From contig NZ_WOFO01000002.1 of the NCBI RefSeq assembly GCF_010993705.1, forward strand, positions 558,001 through 622,000: 64,000 nucleotides of DNA, written 5' to 3'. The notes beneath the pieces are model-generated. The model was not told the DNA's origin, searched no databases, and worked only from the letters and a program-made list of their open reading frames with translations. The position numbers and the translations under genes were made by a program. This stretch comes from Cyclobacterium sp. SYSU L10401. GTDB lineage: Bacteria; Bacteroidota; Bacteroidia; Cytophagales; Cyclobacteriaceae. This document shows, piece after piece, positions 26,192 through 35,146 of this stretch (position 1 is the first letter of the stretch; each line of letters opens with the position of its first letter).

Positions 26192-27655
26192 TTAAATACC
26201 AGTGGATGGCAATCTGCCAGGGGGGCGGAGATTTTTCCCTTCCTTATCCTGCAAGGCATCCCCCAAATCTTCTCTTGCTATATCTGCAAGTTCCATCATT
26301 TTATTGGCTATCTCCGGACGCTCATGAATAAGATTTACGCTTTCCGTGATATCATTCCCCAGATCAAACAGCCCCATTTCCTCCATTTCAATCATTTCAT
26401 ATTTTCCGGGATTCCCATCGTCGGGTGGAACAAAGTCACCAGGAAGAGAACGGTATCTGTGAGGGAAAACAAGTTTCCAGTCGCCCATGATGACCGCCTG
26501 CAATTCATTTTGGTTGTAATAAATATAATAGGCTTCCTGGGTAGAAGTTGCCCCTTCCTCCATTATCAGAAGTGGCCAGATATTTTTGCCATCAATTTTC
26601 TTTTCAGGAAGGGATGCCCCTGTAAGGTGCGCAATGGTAGGCAATAAATCTATGGTCATCGCCATCTCGTCCTGGGTTTTCCCTGCCGGAATAGTACCCG
26701 GCCATTTCATAATGGTAGGTACCCTGATACCTCCTTCCCAGGAAGTTCCCTTTCCTTCTTTTAGTTCCCCCGGGCTTCCAGAATGGGTGCCGTAAGAAAG
26801 CCAGGGTCCGTTGTCAGATGTAAAAATCACCAAGGTATTGTTTTCTAACCCTTGTGCTTTCAAGGCATCCAGAACCTGTCCTACGGACCAATCAATTTCC
26901 ATGATTACATCTCCATAGAGTCCGTTTTCGGATTTTCCTTTAAACTTTTCTGAAACAAAAAGTGGTACATGTGGCATGCTATGGGCCAGGTACAAGAAGA
27001 AAGGTTGATCCCTTTTTCGCTGAATAAAATTTACCGCCTTCTCTGTATACCAGGTTGTCAGCTGACTTTGATCTTCCAAAGTATCAATAATTGATGTGTT
27101 TTCATACAATGGAAGTGGCGGATAAAAATCAGGCCTTTCCGGATGGTAAGGCCACATATCGTTGGAATATGGAAGGCCAAAAAATTCATCAAAACCTTGC
27201 TCGGCAGGTAAAAAAGGGTCCAAATGCCCTAAATGCCATTTTCCTATTATACCCGTGGCATAGCCCTGGGGTTTGAGAACCTCTGCGATGGTTTCTTCTT
27301 CCGGGTTCAAGCCGTGCTGACTCTGATGAGACAATGCACCAAAAATTCCCAGCCGATTAGAATAACAGCCGGTCAGCAGGGCAGCCCGTGAGGCAGAACA
27401 TACTGCATGGGCCACATGAAAATTGGTATAGGTGGTCCCTTCTGCAGCCATTTTATCCAGATTTGGTGTCTGGTACCCTTTGGCTCCAAATACACCTACA
27501 TCTGCATATCCCTGATCGTCGGTAAAGATGATGACAACATTAGGTTGGGGCTTATCTTCACTACTTTGTTCCTGCATGGAGCTACCACCACAAGCAAAAA
27601 ACAACGGGGGGAGGAGATAAAATATAAAATTCCCGACGGAAAGTCTTGATAACAT
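26192..27655 (-). CDS. Type I sulfatase lipoprotein
   Basis: 487 residues from the ATG at 27655, which gives a lipoprotein signal (FYLLPPLFFACGG, Cys22). A longer frame would add 22 unlikely residues. The core begins NVVIIFTDDQGYADVG with calcium ligands D46 and D47. The formylglycine motif is C86-S-A-S-R90, an alanine version of the C-x-P/A-x-R signature, followed by AALLTGCYSNR. FTSDNGPWLSYG is the later metal site. It belongs to the S1 sulfatase family. It is not in an operon with other carbohydrate genes. As a lipoprotein it probably faces the periplasm or the cell surface. Confidence 0.9.
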   Translation of the reverse strand: MLSRLSVGNFIFYLLPPLFFACGGSSMQEQSSEDKPQPNVVIIFTDDQGYADVGVFGAKGYQTPNLDKMAAEGTTYTNFHVAHAVCSASRAALLTGCYSNRLGIFGALSHQSQHGLNPEEETIAEVLKPQGYATGIIGKWHLGHLDPFLPAEQGFDEFFGLPYSNDMWPYHPERPDFYPPLPLYENTSIIDTLEDQSQLTTWYTEKAVNFIQRKRDQPFFLYLAHSMPHVPLFVSEKFKGKSENGLYGDVIMEIDWSVGQVLDALKAQGLENNTLVIFTSDNGPWLSYGTHSGSPGELKEGKGTSWEGGIRVPTIMKWPGTIPAGKTQDEMAMTIDLLPTIAHLTGASLPEKKIDGKNIWPLLIMEEGATSTQEAYYIYYNQNELQAVIMGDWKLVFPHRYRSLPGDFVPPDDGNPGKYEMIEMEEMGLFDLGNDITESVNLIHERPEIANKMMELADIAREDLGDALQDKEGKNLRPPGRLPSTGI

Positions 27656-27800
27656 ATTATTGGAATTATTGGTGTGTATATTTTTATTTCTAAAATTTAC
27701 ACATCCAATCGAAATAAACAAAGTACAGCAACCAATAAACAGCTAAAGATTAGGGAAATAACCGAAACATCAACCACTCTGCCTCCTTTTAACCCTTTAA

Positions 27801-27974
27801 GAAACCTAAGCAAACATACATACACGTAACCTCTTCCATGCCCTTATGTCACTTATGTGGTCCAATTTTTAAACCATATTAGGAACTTAAGCAAACATAT
27901 AGAATATCCCCAACCCTTCCACGTACGTATTTACCTTATGTGGTTCATTTTTTTCAACCATAGAAAAATTAAGC
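27801..27974. repeat. Imperfect tandem repeat, period about 81 bases
   Basis: Two units, 27801-27877 and 27882-27961. They share CTTAAGCAAACATA (CCTAAGCAAACATA in unit one), a CC-rich centre with CTTCCA, then CTTATGTGGT and a T-run before ACCAT. A third, truncated start (GAAAAATTAAGCA) follows at 27962. No protein is encoded. The block lies in the gap between the sulfatase and response regulator genes. Confidence 0.6.
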
Positions 27975-28003
27975 ATTCGGGAATAACGCTGAAAAATTTT
28001 AAA

Positions 28004-28429
28004 TTAATGGGGCAAACTTACTGTTCGAAGCCAAAATTGTTCAATAGAGGCAATAGCCTCCAGAAAATCTGATACCTCTACGGGTTTGGTGATGAAACAA
28101 TTGGCATGGTGCTGATAGGAGAGATCAATATCCCTTTTAGACGAGGAAGTGGTTAACATGATCACGGGAATTTTTCGAGAAACCTCATGAGACTTCAACT
28201 CCTGCAACACCTCATGTCCACTCTTTTTGGGAAGATTGACATCCAGTAGAATTAAGTTCGGGGTCGACTTATTTTCGAATCCTTTAGTTTTAAAAACAAA
28301 ATCCAATGCTTCCTGACCATCCTTTGCTATACTGATTTCATTGATGAAATTGCTATCCTCAAGGGCTTCGGTTGTCAAAAAAATATCTCCTTCGTTATCC
28401 TCTACCAATAAGATGTGAATTGATTTCAT
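28004..28429 (-). CDS. Single-domain response regulator
   Basis: 141 residues from the ATG at 28429. Six extra codons upstream are possible but unlikely. It is a bare receiver domain: acidic pair in VEDNEGD (D11), phospho-acceptor D63 in LILLDVNLP, the Thr/Ser switch in VIMLTTSSS, and Lys in ITKPVEV. There is no output domain. The extended pattern with ILLVEDNEGDIFLTTEAL and LPKKSGHEVL is that of Rcp1-like regulators, which pair with phytochrome-like or other histidine kinases and act by protein contact. No kinase gene is adjacent. A good Bacteroidota-type promoter lies about 95 bases upstream. Confidence 0.92.
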   Translation of the reverse strand: MKSIHILLVEDNEGDIFLTTEALEDSNFINEISIAKDGQEALDFVFKTKGFENKSTPNLILLDVNLPKKSGHEVLQELKSHEVSRKIPVIMLTTSSSKRDIDLSYQHHANCFITKPVEVSDFLEAIASIEQFWLRTVSLPH

Positions 28430-28785
28430 TCGTGATTGGGGCTCCAAATATGTATGATATAATTACTCGCTTTATTAAAATAATTCTTCCTAAATAATCG
28501 AAATATTACTTTATATAAATTGACTACAAATATAAGGCTATTAAACTTGATTTTACAAATAATGATTAGTCTGATACTGATACAGTATATGAATTAACAA
28601 AGTAATCATTCCCTTTAAATAATCTTTAAGCCTGATTTATTATCATGGTTTTTAGAAAATCTGAAGCAGACGGAGCACCCCTTTTAAGGACCAATTTCCC
28701 GGCCCCTCATCGTGAAAATCAGACGACTAAGTGACCACTTTAATGTCCAGAAAACCATTCCTTCTCAGGTAAACCCAATTGAGTT
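28430..28785. other. Intergenic region with the response regulator promoter
   Basis: AT-rich from 28440 to about 28620, then a slightly GC-richer 160 bases reaching the aldo/keto reductase stop. Apart from the promoter at 28527-28559 I see nothing to annotate, and no clear terminator for the reductase. Confidence 0.4.
28527..28559 (-). promoter_or_regulatory. Bacteroidota-type promoter for the response regulator
   Basis: On the minus strand TTTG (28559-28556), a 21-base spacer, then TATATTTG (28534-28527), a perfect match to the TAnnTTTG -7 element with the expected -33 box. Transcription would start near 28521, leaving a leader of about 90 bases before the ATG at 28429. Confidence 0.5.
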
Positions 28786-29745
28786 TCAGGCTTTCTCCCA
28801 GAGATCTGATTGCGCATAAGGGCTACCCGGTACCTCTGTAAAAAAGGTTCCGTCAATATACCTGTGTTTTGTTTTCAGGTTGGACATGGCTTCCATATCT
28901 GATCCATCCAACCTGATGTCTGCAGATTCCAGGTTTTGTATGATTCTATCTTTGTTTACTGATTTGGGTATAACAGCAACGTCCCTATGTAAGGACCAGG
29001 CAATTAAAATCTGAGCCACCGTTTTCCCATGTTTGTCAGCAATTTCCTGAAAAACCTGCTCTTGCATCAAGACGGGATCATTGGCTTTTTTTCTTGCACT
29101 GGGCCTGTCCGCAGAGCCGAGTGGAGAATAAGCGGTCACATTAATCTGATGGCTGCGGCAAAAGGAAACCAACTTCTGTTGAGGTAAATATGGATGCAAT
29201 TCTATTTGATTCATTTCCGGCTTAATCTCGCAAGAAGCCAGAATTTCTTCAAGTTTGCTTTGATTAAAGTTTGAAACGCCAATATGTCTCACTTTTCCTT
29301 CTTTTTTCAAAGCTTCCATTCCAGCCCAGGTTTCTGAAAGAGGCGCAGCAGCATGATCCAGAAAGTCGGCTCCTTTCTCGGGAAACATGACATGACTTCT
29401 TAAAGCCACCGGCCAATGGATCAAATACAAGTCCAAATACTCCAATTGCAGATCTGCTAAAGTTTGGTTGAAGCCTACCTGAACCTGGTCTCTTTCATGG
29501 GCATTGTTCCATAACTTGGAAGTAACGAAAACATCTTCTCTTTTAACAAGGCCATCTTTGAAAGCCTTAGTCAAGGCATCCCCAACTTCTTTTTCATTTT
29601 TGTAAACAGCGGCACAATCGATGTGCCGGTAGCCTGCCTCCAGAGCCCAAAGTACTGCCTGATAAACTTCCCCCGGGGCAGATTTCCAGGTTCCTAAACC
29701 CAACATGGGCAATTTATCGCCATTTTCAAATGTGATATATTTCAT
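28786..29745 (-). CDS. Aldo/keto reductase
   Basis: 319 residues forming the (beta/alpha)8 aldo/keto reductase barrel. The catalytic tetrad is visible: D in YRHIDCAAVYKNEKEVG, Y a few residues on, K in VTSKLWN and H in YLIHWPV. The NADPH-binding end has VIPKSVNKDRIIQN. The GLGTWKS and GVSNFNQSKLEEI motifs are typical of the family that reduces sugar aldehydes and other carbonyls. No signal peptide is present. It is the second of two tandem paralogues. Between them lie two copies of a leader-like repeat, and the stop codon of a small ORF overlaps this gene's start as ATGA. Confidence 0.93.
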   Translation of the reverse strand: MKYITFENGDKLPMLGLGTWKSAPGEVYQAVLWALEAGYRHIDCAAVYKNEKEVGDALTKAFKDGLVKREDVFVTSKLWNNAHERDQVQVGFNQTLADLQLEYLDLYLIHWPVALRSHVMFPEKGADFLDHAAAPLSETWAGMEALKKEGKVRHIGVSNFNQSKLEEILASCEIKPEMNQIELHPYLPQQKLVSFCRSHQINVTAYSPLGSADRPSARKKANDPVLMQEQVFQEIADKHGKTVAQILIAWSLHRDVAVIPKSVNKDRIIQNLESADIRLDGSDMEAMSNLKTKHRYIDGTFFTEVPGSPYAQSDLWEKA

Positions 29746-29846
29746 GTGTTTATAATTTGATTTTTAATGGTCAGATGGAATCTTTGATGATTAAAATAAT
29801 CATTGCCCTGTGTGTTTAATGATGATTTTAATCGTGTCGATTTCAT
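29742..29846 (-). CDS. Possible leader peptide translationally coupled to the aldo/keto reductase
   Basis: A 34-codon ORF from ATG at 29846 to TGA at 29744-29742. The stop overlaps the reductase ATG (29745-29743) as ATGA, a classic coupling arrangement. The peptide begins MKSTRLKSSLNTQGNDYF and later has QRFHLTIKNQ. The RFHLT core and the MKS start recur in the neighbouring copy at 29851-29934, while the middle differs. A perfect ATGATTA/TAATCAT stem lies in the middle of the ORF. Coding status is unproven. Confidence 0.4.
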   Translation of the reverse strand: MKSTRLKSSLNTQGNDYFNHQRFHLTIKNQIINT

Positions 29847-29934
29847 CTGTTTATAATTTATTTTTAGCTGTCAGATGGAATCTCGCAATGATAATCATTC
29901 CTCTGTGTGTCGCCTCCGACATGCTCGATTTCAT
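29743..29934 (-). repeat. Two tandem copies (B1, B2) of the dispersed leader-like repeat
   Basis: Copy B2 spans 29844-29934 and copy B1 29743-29846. Each unit on the minus strand begins at ATGAAATCG, holds AATGATTAT and AGATTCCATCTGAC in the second half, and ends at TTATAAACA(C/G)ATGAAAT, which is the start of the next unit or, for B1, of the reductase gene. A third copy lies at 3183-3276. The repeats fill nearly the whole gap between the two reductase genes. Confidence 0.75.
29851..29934 (-). CDS. Possible leader peptide in repeat copy B2
   Basis: A 27-codon ORF from ATG at 29934 to TAA at 29851-29853. It begins MKSSMSEATHRGMII and ends IARFHLTAKNKL. It matches the ORF at 3202-3276 closely, with changes that keep the frame. 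It ends five bases before the ATG of the next small ORF. It lies just downstream of the stop of the first aldo/keto reductase gene (29959). Confidence 0.35.
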   Translation of the reverse strand: MKSSMSEATHRGMIIIARFHLTAKNKL

Positions 29935-29958
29935 GTGTTTATAATTTTATTTGATGGA

Positions 29959-30915
29959 TTAAATATACTCTTCCCAGAGATCACTGTAACTATAGGGACT
30001 GCCCTCCTCAACCCATGCAGGCCCAGGGGTATACCTAAATGGACCTTTGAGTTGATCAATTTCTTCCATATCGGAAGCATCCAGATGGACCTTTAAGCCA
30101 CCAAAATTCTCTGTAATTCTCTGGGGATTGACTGATTTGGGTACTACCGAGGTACCCCTTTCCATGGCCCAGGCCAGGACTATTTGTGCCACACTTGCCT
30201 GGTGCTTTTGGGCTATCTTTTTCAAGCCCTTATCCTCCAGTAAAAGGGGGTGGTCTACTTCGCTGTTAGCTACCCTGTAGGCTGCACCCAAAGGACCATA
30301 ACCGGTCAATAAAATACCAGCACTATCACAATAGGCTTTCAACTTCTTCTGGGGCAAGTACGGATGAAGTTCAATTTGATTGAGTTCGGGCTGGATTTTG
30401 GCCCCTTCCCTGATTTCCTCCAGTTTTTGGGAATTGAAATTGGAAACACCAATATGGCGGGTGAGTTTTTTATGCCATAAATCTTCCATGGCCTCCCATG
30501 TTTCCGCAAGGGCTGCTTCCGAATAAGTAAGAAAATCTCCGGGGCCAGAGGGGAAATCAATCCCCTTTTTAATGGCTACCGGCCAGTGAACCAGGTACAG
30601 GTCCAGGTAATCCAGTTGCAGGTTATGTAAGGTAGTCTTCAATGCTGGAAGCACATCTTCCTTTAAATGGGAATCATTCCAAAGCTTTGAGGTAATCCAA
30701 AGCTCTTCTCGTTTTATCCATCCTTCCGATATGGCCTTGGCTATCGCATCCCCGATTTCCTTTTCATTTTTGTAGACATGGGCACAATCGATGTGTCGGT
30801 AGCCTGTTTTAATCGCATGTAAGACGGCTTCAAAAACTTCATTGGGTTTGGATCTCCACGTTCCTAAACCCAAGGCTGGCATGGTATCTCCATTGGCAAA
30901 TTTTAAACTTTTCAT
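29959..30915 (-). CDS. Aldo/keto reductase (tandem paralogue)
   Basis: 318 residues with the same family motifs as its neighbour: GLGTWRS, YRHIDCAHVYKNEKEIG, ITSKLWND with the catalytic Lys, YLVHWPV with the His, GVSNFNSQKLEEI and VVPKSVNPQRITEN. The two proteins align along their whole length, so they come from gene duplication, but they have diverged substantially. The first Tyr/His context here is CAHVYKN rather than CAAVYKN, hinting at a different substrate pocket. It is the upstream member, 155 bases from the DUF1501 gene. Substrates are unknown; sugars or their oxidised derivatives would fit the surroundings. Confidence 0.93.
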   Translation of the reverse strand: MKSLKFANGDTMPALGLGTWRSKPNEVFEAVLHAIKTGYRHIDCAHVYKNEKEIGDAIAKAISEGWIKREELWITSKLWNDSHLKEDVLPALKTTLHNLQLDYLDLYLVHWPVAIKKGIDFPSGPGDFLTYSEAALAETWEAMEDLWHKKLTRHIGVSNFNSQKLEEIREGAKIQPELNQIELHPYLPQKKLKAYCDSAGILLTGYGPLGAAYRVANSEVDHPLLLEDKGLKKIAQKHQASVAQIVLAWAMERGTSVVPKSVNPQRITENFGGLKVHLDASDMEEIDQLKGPFRYTPGPAWVEEGSPYSYSDLWEEYI

Positions 30916-31070
30916 GTATGTGGTTGATTATCTAAAAATTAGATTTCATCGGATTTGCTGTTTTTAAAAATGCGACATTTTCCCTGTAATCACAAATTTA
31001 AAACCTATTCATTTACTTGTACGACCGGTTCAATCATTGTATCCAGCCGCAGAAGCCTCCCTATGGAAAC

Positions 31071-32528
31071 TCAGGTCAGTATGTCCCGGATTACCTTTCC
31101 CGAAACATCTGTAAGCCGGAATTTTCTTCCCAAATGCCGGTAAATCAATTTTTCATGATCCAATCCCAGCTGGTGCAAAACGGTAGCCTGAAAATCATGG
31201 ACATGAACCGGGTTAGTAGTGATATTATACCCCAATTCATCCGTAGCTCCATATACCATACCGGGTTTGATACCACCACCAGCCATCCATATGCTAAAAC
31301 AACGGGGGTGATGATCTCTACCATAATTATCCCGCGTCAACTTCCCCTGAGAATAGTTAGTTCTTCCAAACTCTCCGCCCCAAATCACCAGCGTTTCTTC
31401 CAGCAAACCCCGTTGTTTCAGGTCCTTAACCAAGGCTGCAGAAGCCTGATCCACATCCCTGGCCTGCGAAGCCATTTCGGAAGGAAGATTTCCGTGCTGA
31501 TCCCATCCCTGGTGATAAAGCTGGACAAATCGCACCCCACTTTCAGAGAGCTTTCTGGCCAGCAGACAATTGGCAGCAAAAGTACCGGGCTTCCGGCTAT
31601 CTTCTCCATACATGTCAAAAATACGATCGGGTTCTTTGGACAAATCGGTAGCCTCCGGAACTGCCGTTTGCATGCGGTAAGCCATCTCATATTGTGCCAC
31701 CCTGGTCTGTATTTCCGGATCACCCACTTTTTGAAATGAATGTTCATTAAGCAGCGCCAGCTGATCCAGCATCTTTCTTCTTTCCTCTTTACGCATACCA
31801 TCCGGGTTGTTTAAAAAAAGGACAGGGTCTTCTCCATTGCTGAACTGTACTCCCTGGTGGGTCGCCGGTAAAAATCCATTGCTCCAGAGTTTGGAATAAA
31901 CCCCCTGCCCGTTTCCTTTACCTTTGGAAAGCAAAACGGTAAAGGCAGGCAAATTTTGGTTTTCACTGCCCAGTCCATAACTCAGCCAGGAACCCATGCT
32001 CGGCCGATTACCCTGCTGTGCCCCCGTCTGAAAAAATGTAAGCGCCGGATCGTGGTTGATGGATTCCGTATGCATGGATTTGACAATACAAATGTCGTCT
32101 ACTATTTTGGCGGTGTGCGGAAAAAGTTCACTCACCCAGGCCCTCGCCTCTCCATATTGCTGAAAATCATAAATGGAGCCTACCAGGGGGAAGGAACTTT
32201 GACTTGCTGTCATTCCTGTCAGCCGCTGTCCCTGCCGTATGGATTCCGGAAGTTCTTCTCCCCACATCTCCCTGAGTTTTGGCTTGAAATCAAAGGATTC
32301 CAATTGGGAAGGCGCTCCGTTTTGAAAAAGGTAAATGACCCTTTTAGCTTTTGGTGCAAAATGAGGAACACCCAATGCGGCCTCATCTACTACCCCATCC
32401 TTCGTGGATCTGAATAAGTCCGGTATCAGCAGGGAGCCCAAAGCAACACTTCCCAGGCCAATACTCATGCTGGATAAAAAATGCCTTCTGTTTACGTGCA
32501 ACCCATGTTTCAATAATTCCTTTTCCAT
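31071..32528 (-). CDS. DUF1501 family protein with Tat signal
   Basis: 485 residues. [20 protein letters not shown] at about 13-32 is a twin-arginine signal, so it is exported folded. The DUF1501 body belongs to the alkaline phosphatase/sulfatase superfamily: [67 protein letters not shown] and [17 protein letters not shown] are the family's metal-site segments. There is no formylglycine motif, so it is not a standard sulfatase. The reaction is not known for the family. It starts 3 bases after the PSD1 gene, the constant partner of DUF1501 in Planctomycetes and some Bacteroidota. Confidence 0.9.
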   Translation of the reverse strand: MEKELLKHGLHVNRRHFLSSMSIGLGSVALGSLLIPDLFRSTKDGVVDEAALGVPHFAPKAKRVIYLFQNGAPSQLESFDFKPKLREMWGEELPESIRQGQRLTGMTASQSSFPLVGSIYDFQQYGEARAWVSELFPHTAKIVDDICIVKSMHTESINHDPALTFFQTGAQQGNRPSMGSWLSYGLGSENQNLPAFTVLLSKGKGNGQGVYSKLWSNGFLPATHQGVQFSNGEDPVLFLNNPDGMRKEERRKMLDQLALLNEHSFQKVGDPEIQTRVAQYEMAYRMQTAVPEATDLSKEPDRIFDMYGEDSRKPGTFAANCLLARKLSESGVRFVQLYHQGWDQHGNLPSEMASQARDVDQASAALVKDLKQRGLLEETLVIWGGEFGRTNYSQGKLTRDNYGRDHHPRCFSIWMAGGGIKPGMVYGATDELGYNITTNPVHVHDFQATVLHQLGLDHEKLIYRHLGRKFRLTDVSGKVIRDILT

Positions 32529-32531
32529 GAC

Positions 32532-34940
32532 TCAGGATTTTGTATTGGTTTCTTCCAAATTATAAATCAGGGAAATCACCTGCATGAGTGCAGCCTTAAC
32601 GGCTACAGGTAATGAATCATTGGCAGGATATTCTCCTACCGCCAATACCTGTGCAGCCCTGTCCTGATCTTTGTTGTAGACTTCAATGAAATCAGTATGC
32701 GTGGCAGTTAATACCGCTATTTCTTTATCATCCGGCGGCCTGCCCACTATCCGGTAAAAAGCTGAATGAATACTTTCTGGTAAGCTGCTCTTCTCTGCCA
32801 ATAATTTTTCTGCCAAAACCCTGGAAGCTTCGAGTACAAATGGGTCATTCATCATGGCGAGCGCTTGTAGTGGGGTACTGGTTTTTACCCTTTCCACCTC
32901 GCAGGCATCCCTGTTACTGGCATCAAACAATATCATTTGGGGAGGAGGTACGGTTCTCTTTATAAAAGTATATAAACCCCTTCGGTAAAGGTACTTACCG
33001 GTATCCTGCTGGTAGGCAGCCAAATTCCCCCTTCCTGAGGTAGCCGCCTCCCAAAGTCCTTCAGGTTGGTAGGGCTTTACACTGGGTCCTCCTATTTCCC
33101 GATTGAGCAAACCACTACTTGCCAAAACCAGGTCCCTGATTTCTTCAGCCTTCAGTCTTTGTCGGGGAAAACGGGACAAATACCTGTTGTCAGGATCAAT
33201 TTCAATTTTTTCAGGTGTTACGGCCGCCGATTGCTGGTAGCTGGCCGACATCAATATTTTTTTAAGCAGGTATTGGATGTCCCAGCCATTTTCCATAAAA
33301 TCTACCGCCAACCAATCCAACAGGGCTTGATTGATGGGCAAGCTTCCCTGCATTCCAAAATCTCCCGGGGTATCTACCAGACCAATCCCAAAGATCTCCT
33401 GCCATACCCTATTAACATAAACCCTGGCCGTCAAGGGATGATTGGGGTCAAAAAGCCATTGGGCCAATCCCAGCCTGTTTTTTGGCAAATGATCCGGAAA
33501 GTCCAATATTGCTGTTGGAGCCCCTTCTTCTACGGGTTCAGTCGGTGCATCGTAAGCCCCTCTATCCAGGATAAATGTAGTCCTGCCACTGTCCAGATCA
33601 CCCATCACAGAGACTTTCAAAACATTTGCCTCCGCCAGCAATGAATTGTAGTTGGTACCCTTACTCATATTCGCAAGCAAGGTTTGCACCCGGCGCGCAC
33701 TGTCAGGCATGTTGATGAATTGAAGGATATCACGGGTTTCCCCTTCAGTGATTTCCATCAGCGGCAACTTGGCGGGGCTTTTTTTAGAAAATCCCGGGCT
33801 GGCTTCTTCTATGCCCTTTTCGGCCACACTATTAAAGAAGGCAAATACCTGGAAATATTCCTCTTGAGAAATAGGATCATATTTATGATCGTGGCATTGG
33901 GCACATTCCAGGGTAATACCCAGCATAGCTTTTCCTAAAGTATTGGTCCGGTCTACGGCATACATCACCCGGTATTCTTCATCGATGGCACCGGATTCTT
34001 CAGTGATTTTATGATTCCGGTTAAAGCCTGTGGCGAGAATTTGTTCCTTTGTGGGATCGGGAAGCAGGTCTCCTGCCAGCTGCCAGGTAATGAACTGATC
34101 ATAGGGCATGTTTTGGTTAAAGGCGTGGATTACCCAGTCTCTCCAGGGCCATTGGGTTCGGTAATAATCGTCCTGATAGCCATGAGAATCCGCATACCGG
34201 GCAACGTCCATCCAGGAAACCGCCATTTTTTCTCCGTAGGCAGGGGTGGCAAACAAGGTGTCAATGAGGGCATTTAGGGGGATTTCTTCCTTTTCGATTC
34301 GGTTCAAAACCTCTTGGGAGGGAGGCAGTCCTGTCAAATCAAAGTAAATTCTCCTTACCAGCGACTGCTTTTCAGCCCGTTTATTGGGTTGAAGCCCTTT
34401 GCCTTCCATTGCCGATAGGGCAAAGTGGTCAATTTCATTTTGAACCCAATCTGCTGCCTCTACCTCTGGCAATGTCGCCTTCTCAGGGGGAACAAAAGCC
34501 CAATGAGGCTCATATTCGGCCCCCTGTCTGATCCAACTTTTTATAAGCTGAACCTGATGATTGGAAAGGGACAGATTGGAGGAGGGTGGTGGCATGCGCT
34601 CCGTTTCATCTGCTGTCATGATCCTTGCATACACCTCTGACTGATGCGGTTTACCGGGACTGATGGCCCTACGGTCCGGCGCTTCCTTTAAGGCAGCAAA
34701 AGCATCTTGCTCCCTGTCCAGGCGTAGTCCCGCCTCCCTCTTGTTGGCATCAGGACCATGGCAGGCAAAGCAGTTTTCAGAAAGGATTGGCCGAATATGC
34801 AGGTTATAGCTAATTGATTCGGGAATGTCCTCTCCGGTTGGTTTTTTTTGATTTTCGCAGGCCAGAGAAAAAAATACAATCAATAGCACAGGGCCTGAAA
34901 GCCAGGTAATGCAATTATTTTTCTTTACCATCCCAAACAT
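32532..34940 (-). CDS. PSD1 / planctomycete cytochrome c-type domain lipoprotein (DUF1549-DUF1553)
   Basis: 802 residues with a lipoprotein signal (VFFSLACENQ). After it comes a cytochrome-like domain with heme-binding C-F-A-C-H in ENCFACHGPDANKREAGLRL, near residues 55-60. DUF1549 follows (FALSAMEGKGLQPNKRAEKQ, then LVRRIYFDLTGLPPS, and SWMDVARYADSHGYQDD), with a second CAQCHDHKYDPISQEEY heme-like motif, and then DUF1553 (LAQWLFDPNHPLTARVYVNR, DFGMQGSLP, RLKAEEIRDLVLASSGLL). It is probably attached to the membrane outside the cytoplasm with bound heme. Function is unknown; a role in polysaccharide breakdown has been proposed for such pairs. Its partner DUF1501 follows. Confidence 0.9.
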   Translation of the reverse strand: MFGMVKKNNCITWLSGPVLLIVFFSLACENQKKPTGEDIPESISYNLHIRPILSENCFACHGPDANKREAGLRLDREQDAFAALKEAPDRRAISPGKPHQSEVYARIMTADETERMPPPSSNLSLSNHQVQLIKSWIRQGAEYEPHWAFVPPEKATLPEVEAADWVQNEIDHFALSAMEGKGLQPNKRAEKQSLVRRIYFDLTGLPPSQEVLNRIEKEEIPLNALIDTLFATPAYGEKMAVSWMDVARYADSHGYQDDYYRTQWPWRDWVIHAFNQNMPYDQFITWQLAGDLLPDPTKEQILATGFNRNHKITEESGAIDEEYRVMYAVDRTNTLGKAMLGITLECAQCHDHKYDPISQEEYFQVFAFFNSVAEKGIEEASPGFSKKSPAKLPLMEITEGETRDILQFINMPDSARRVQTLLANMSKGTNYNSLLAEANVLKVSVMGDLDSGRTTFILDRGAYDAPTEPVEEGAPTAILDFPDHLPKNRLGLAQWLFDPNHPLTARVYVNRVWQEIFGIGLVDTPGDFGMQGSLPINQALLDWLAVDFMENGWDIQYLLKKILMSASYQQSAAVTPEKIEIDPDNRYLSRFPRQRLKAEEIRDLVLASSGLLNREIGGPSVKPYQPEGLWEAATSGRGNLAAYQQDTGKYLYRRGLYTFIKRTVPPPQMILFDASNRDACEVERVKTSTPLQALAMMNDPFVLEASRVLAEKLLAEKSSLPESIHSAFYRIVGRPPDDKEIAVLTATHTDFIEVYNKDQDRAAQVLAVGEYPANDSLPVAVKAALMQVISLIYNLEETNTKS

Positions 34941-35146
34941 GTTCTCAAATTAGCCAATTACCGGTTAATTCCAAAAATACTGAAGGACAGAAGGTTTAGT
35001 CTTTTTGTGTTCGGCTCCAAAAATATCAATCCAACCATTGCCTTTACCGGAATAATTTCTGGCCGGCAAGCAGTCTATGGTCAAAAATCAACCATAATGA
35101 AGGAAATAAAATTGCGAAATTTAATTTGAAATAGTACTTCTCTCGT

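Noticed and set aside
27801-27974. Possible CRISPR array
   Set aside because: Only two imperfect units of about 80 bases, no short identical repeats with unique spacers, and no cas gene nearby.
29742-29934. Cysteine-type attenuator peptide as known in Actinobacteria
   Set aside because: The small peptides have an RFH motif but no cysteine run or other repeated control codon, so a known amino-acid attenuator is not supported.
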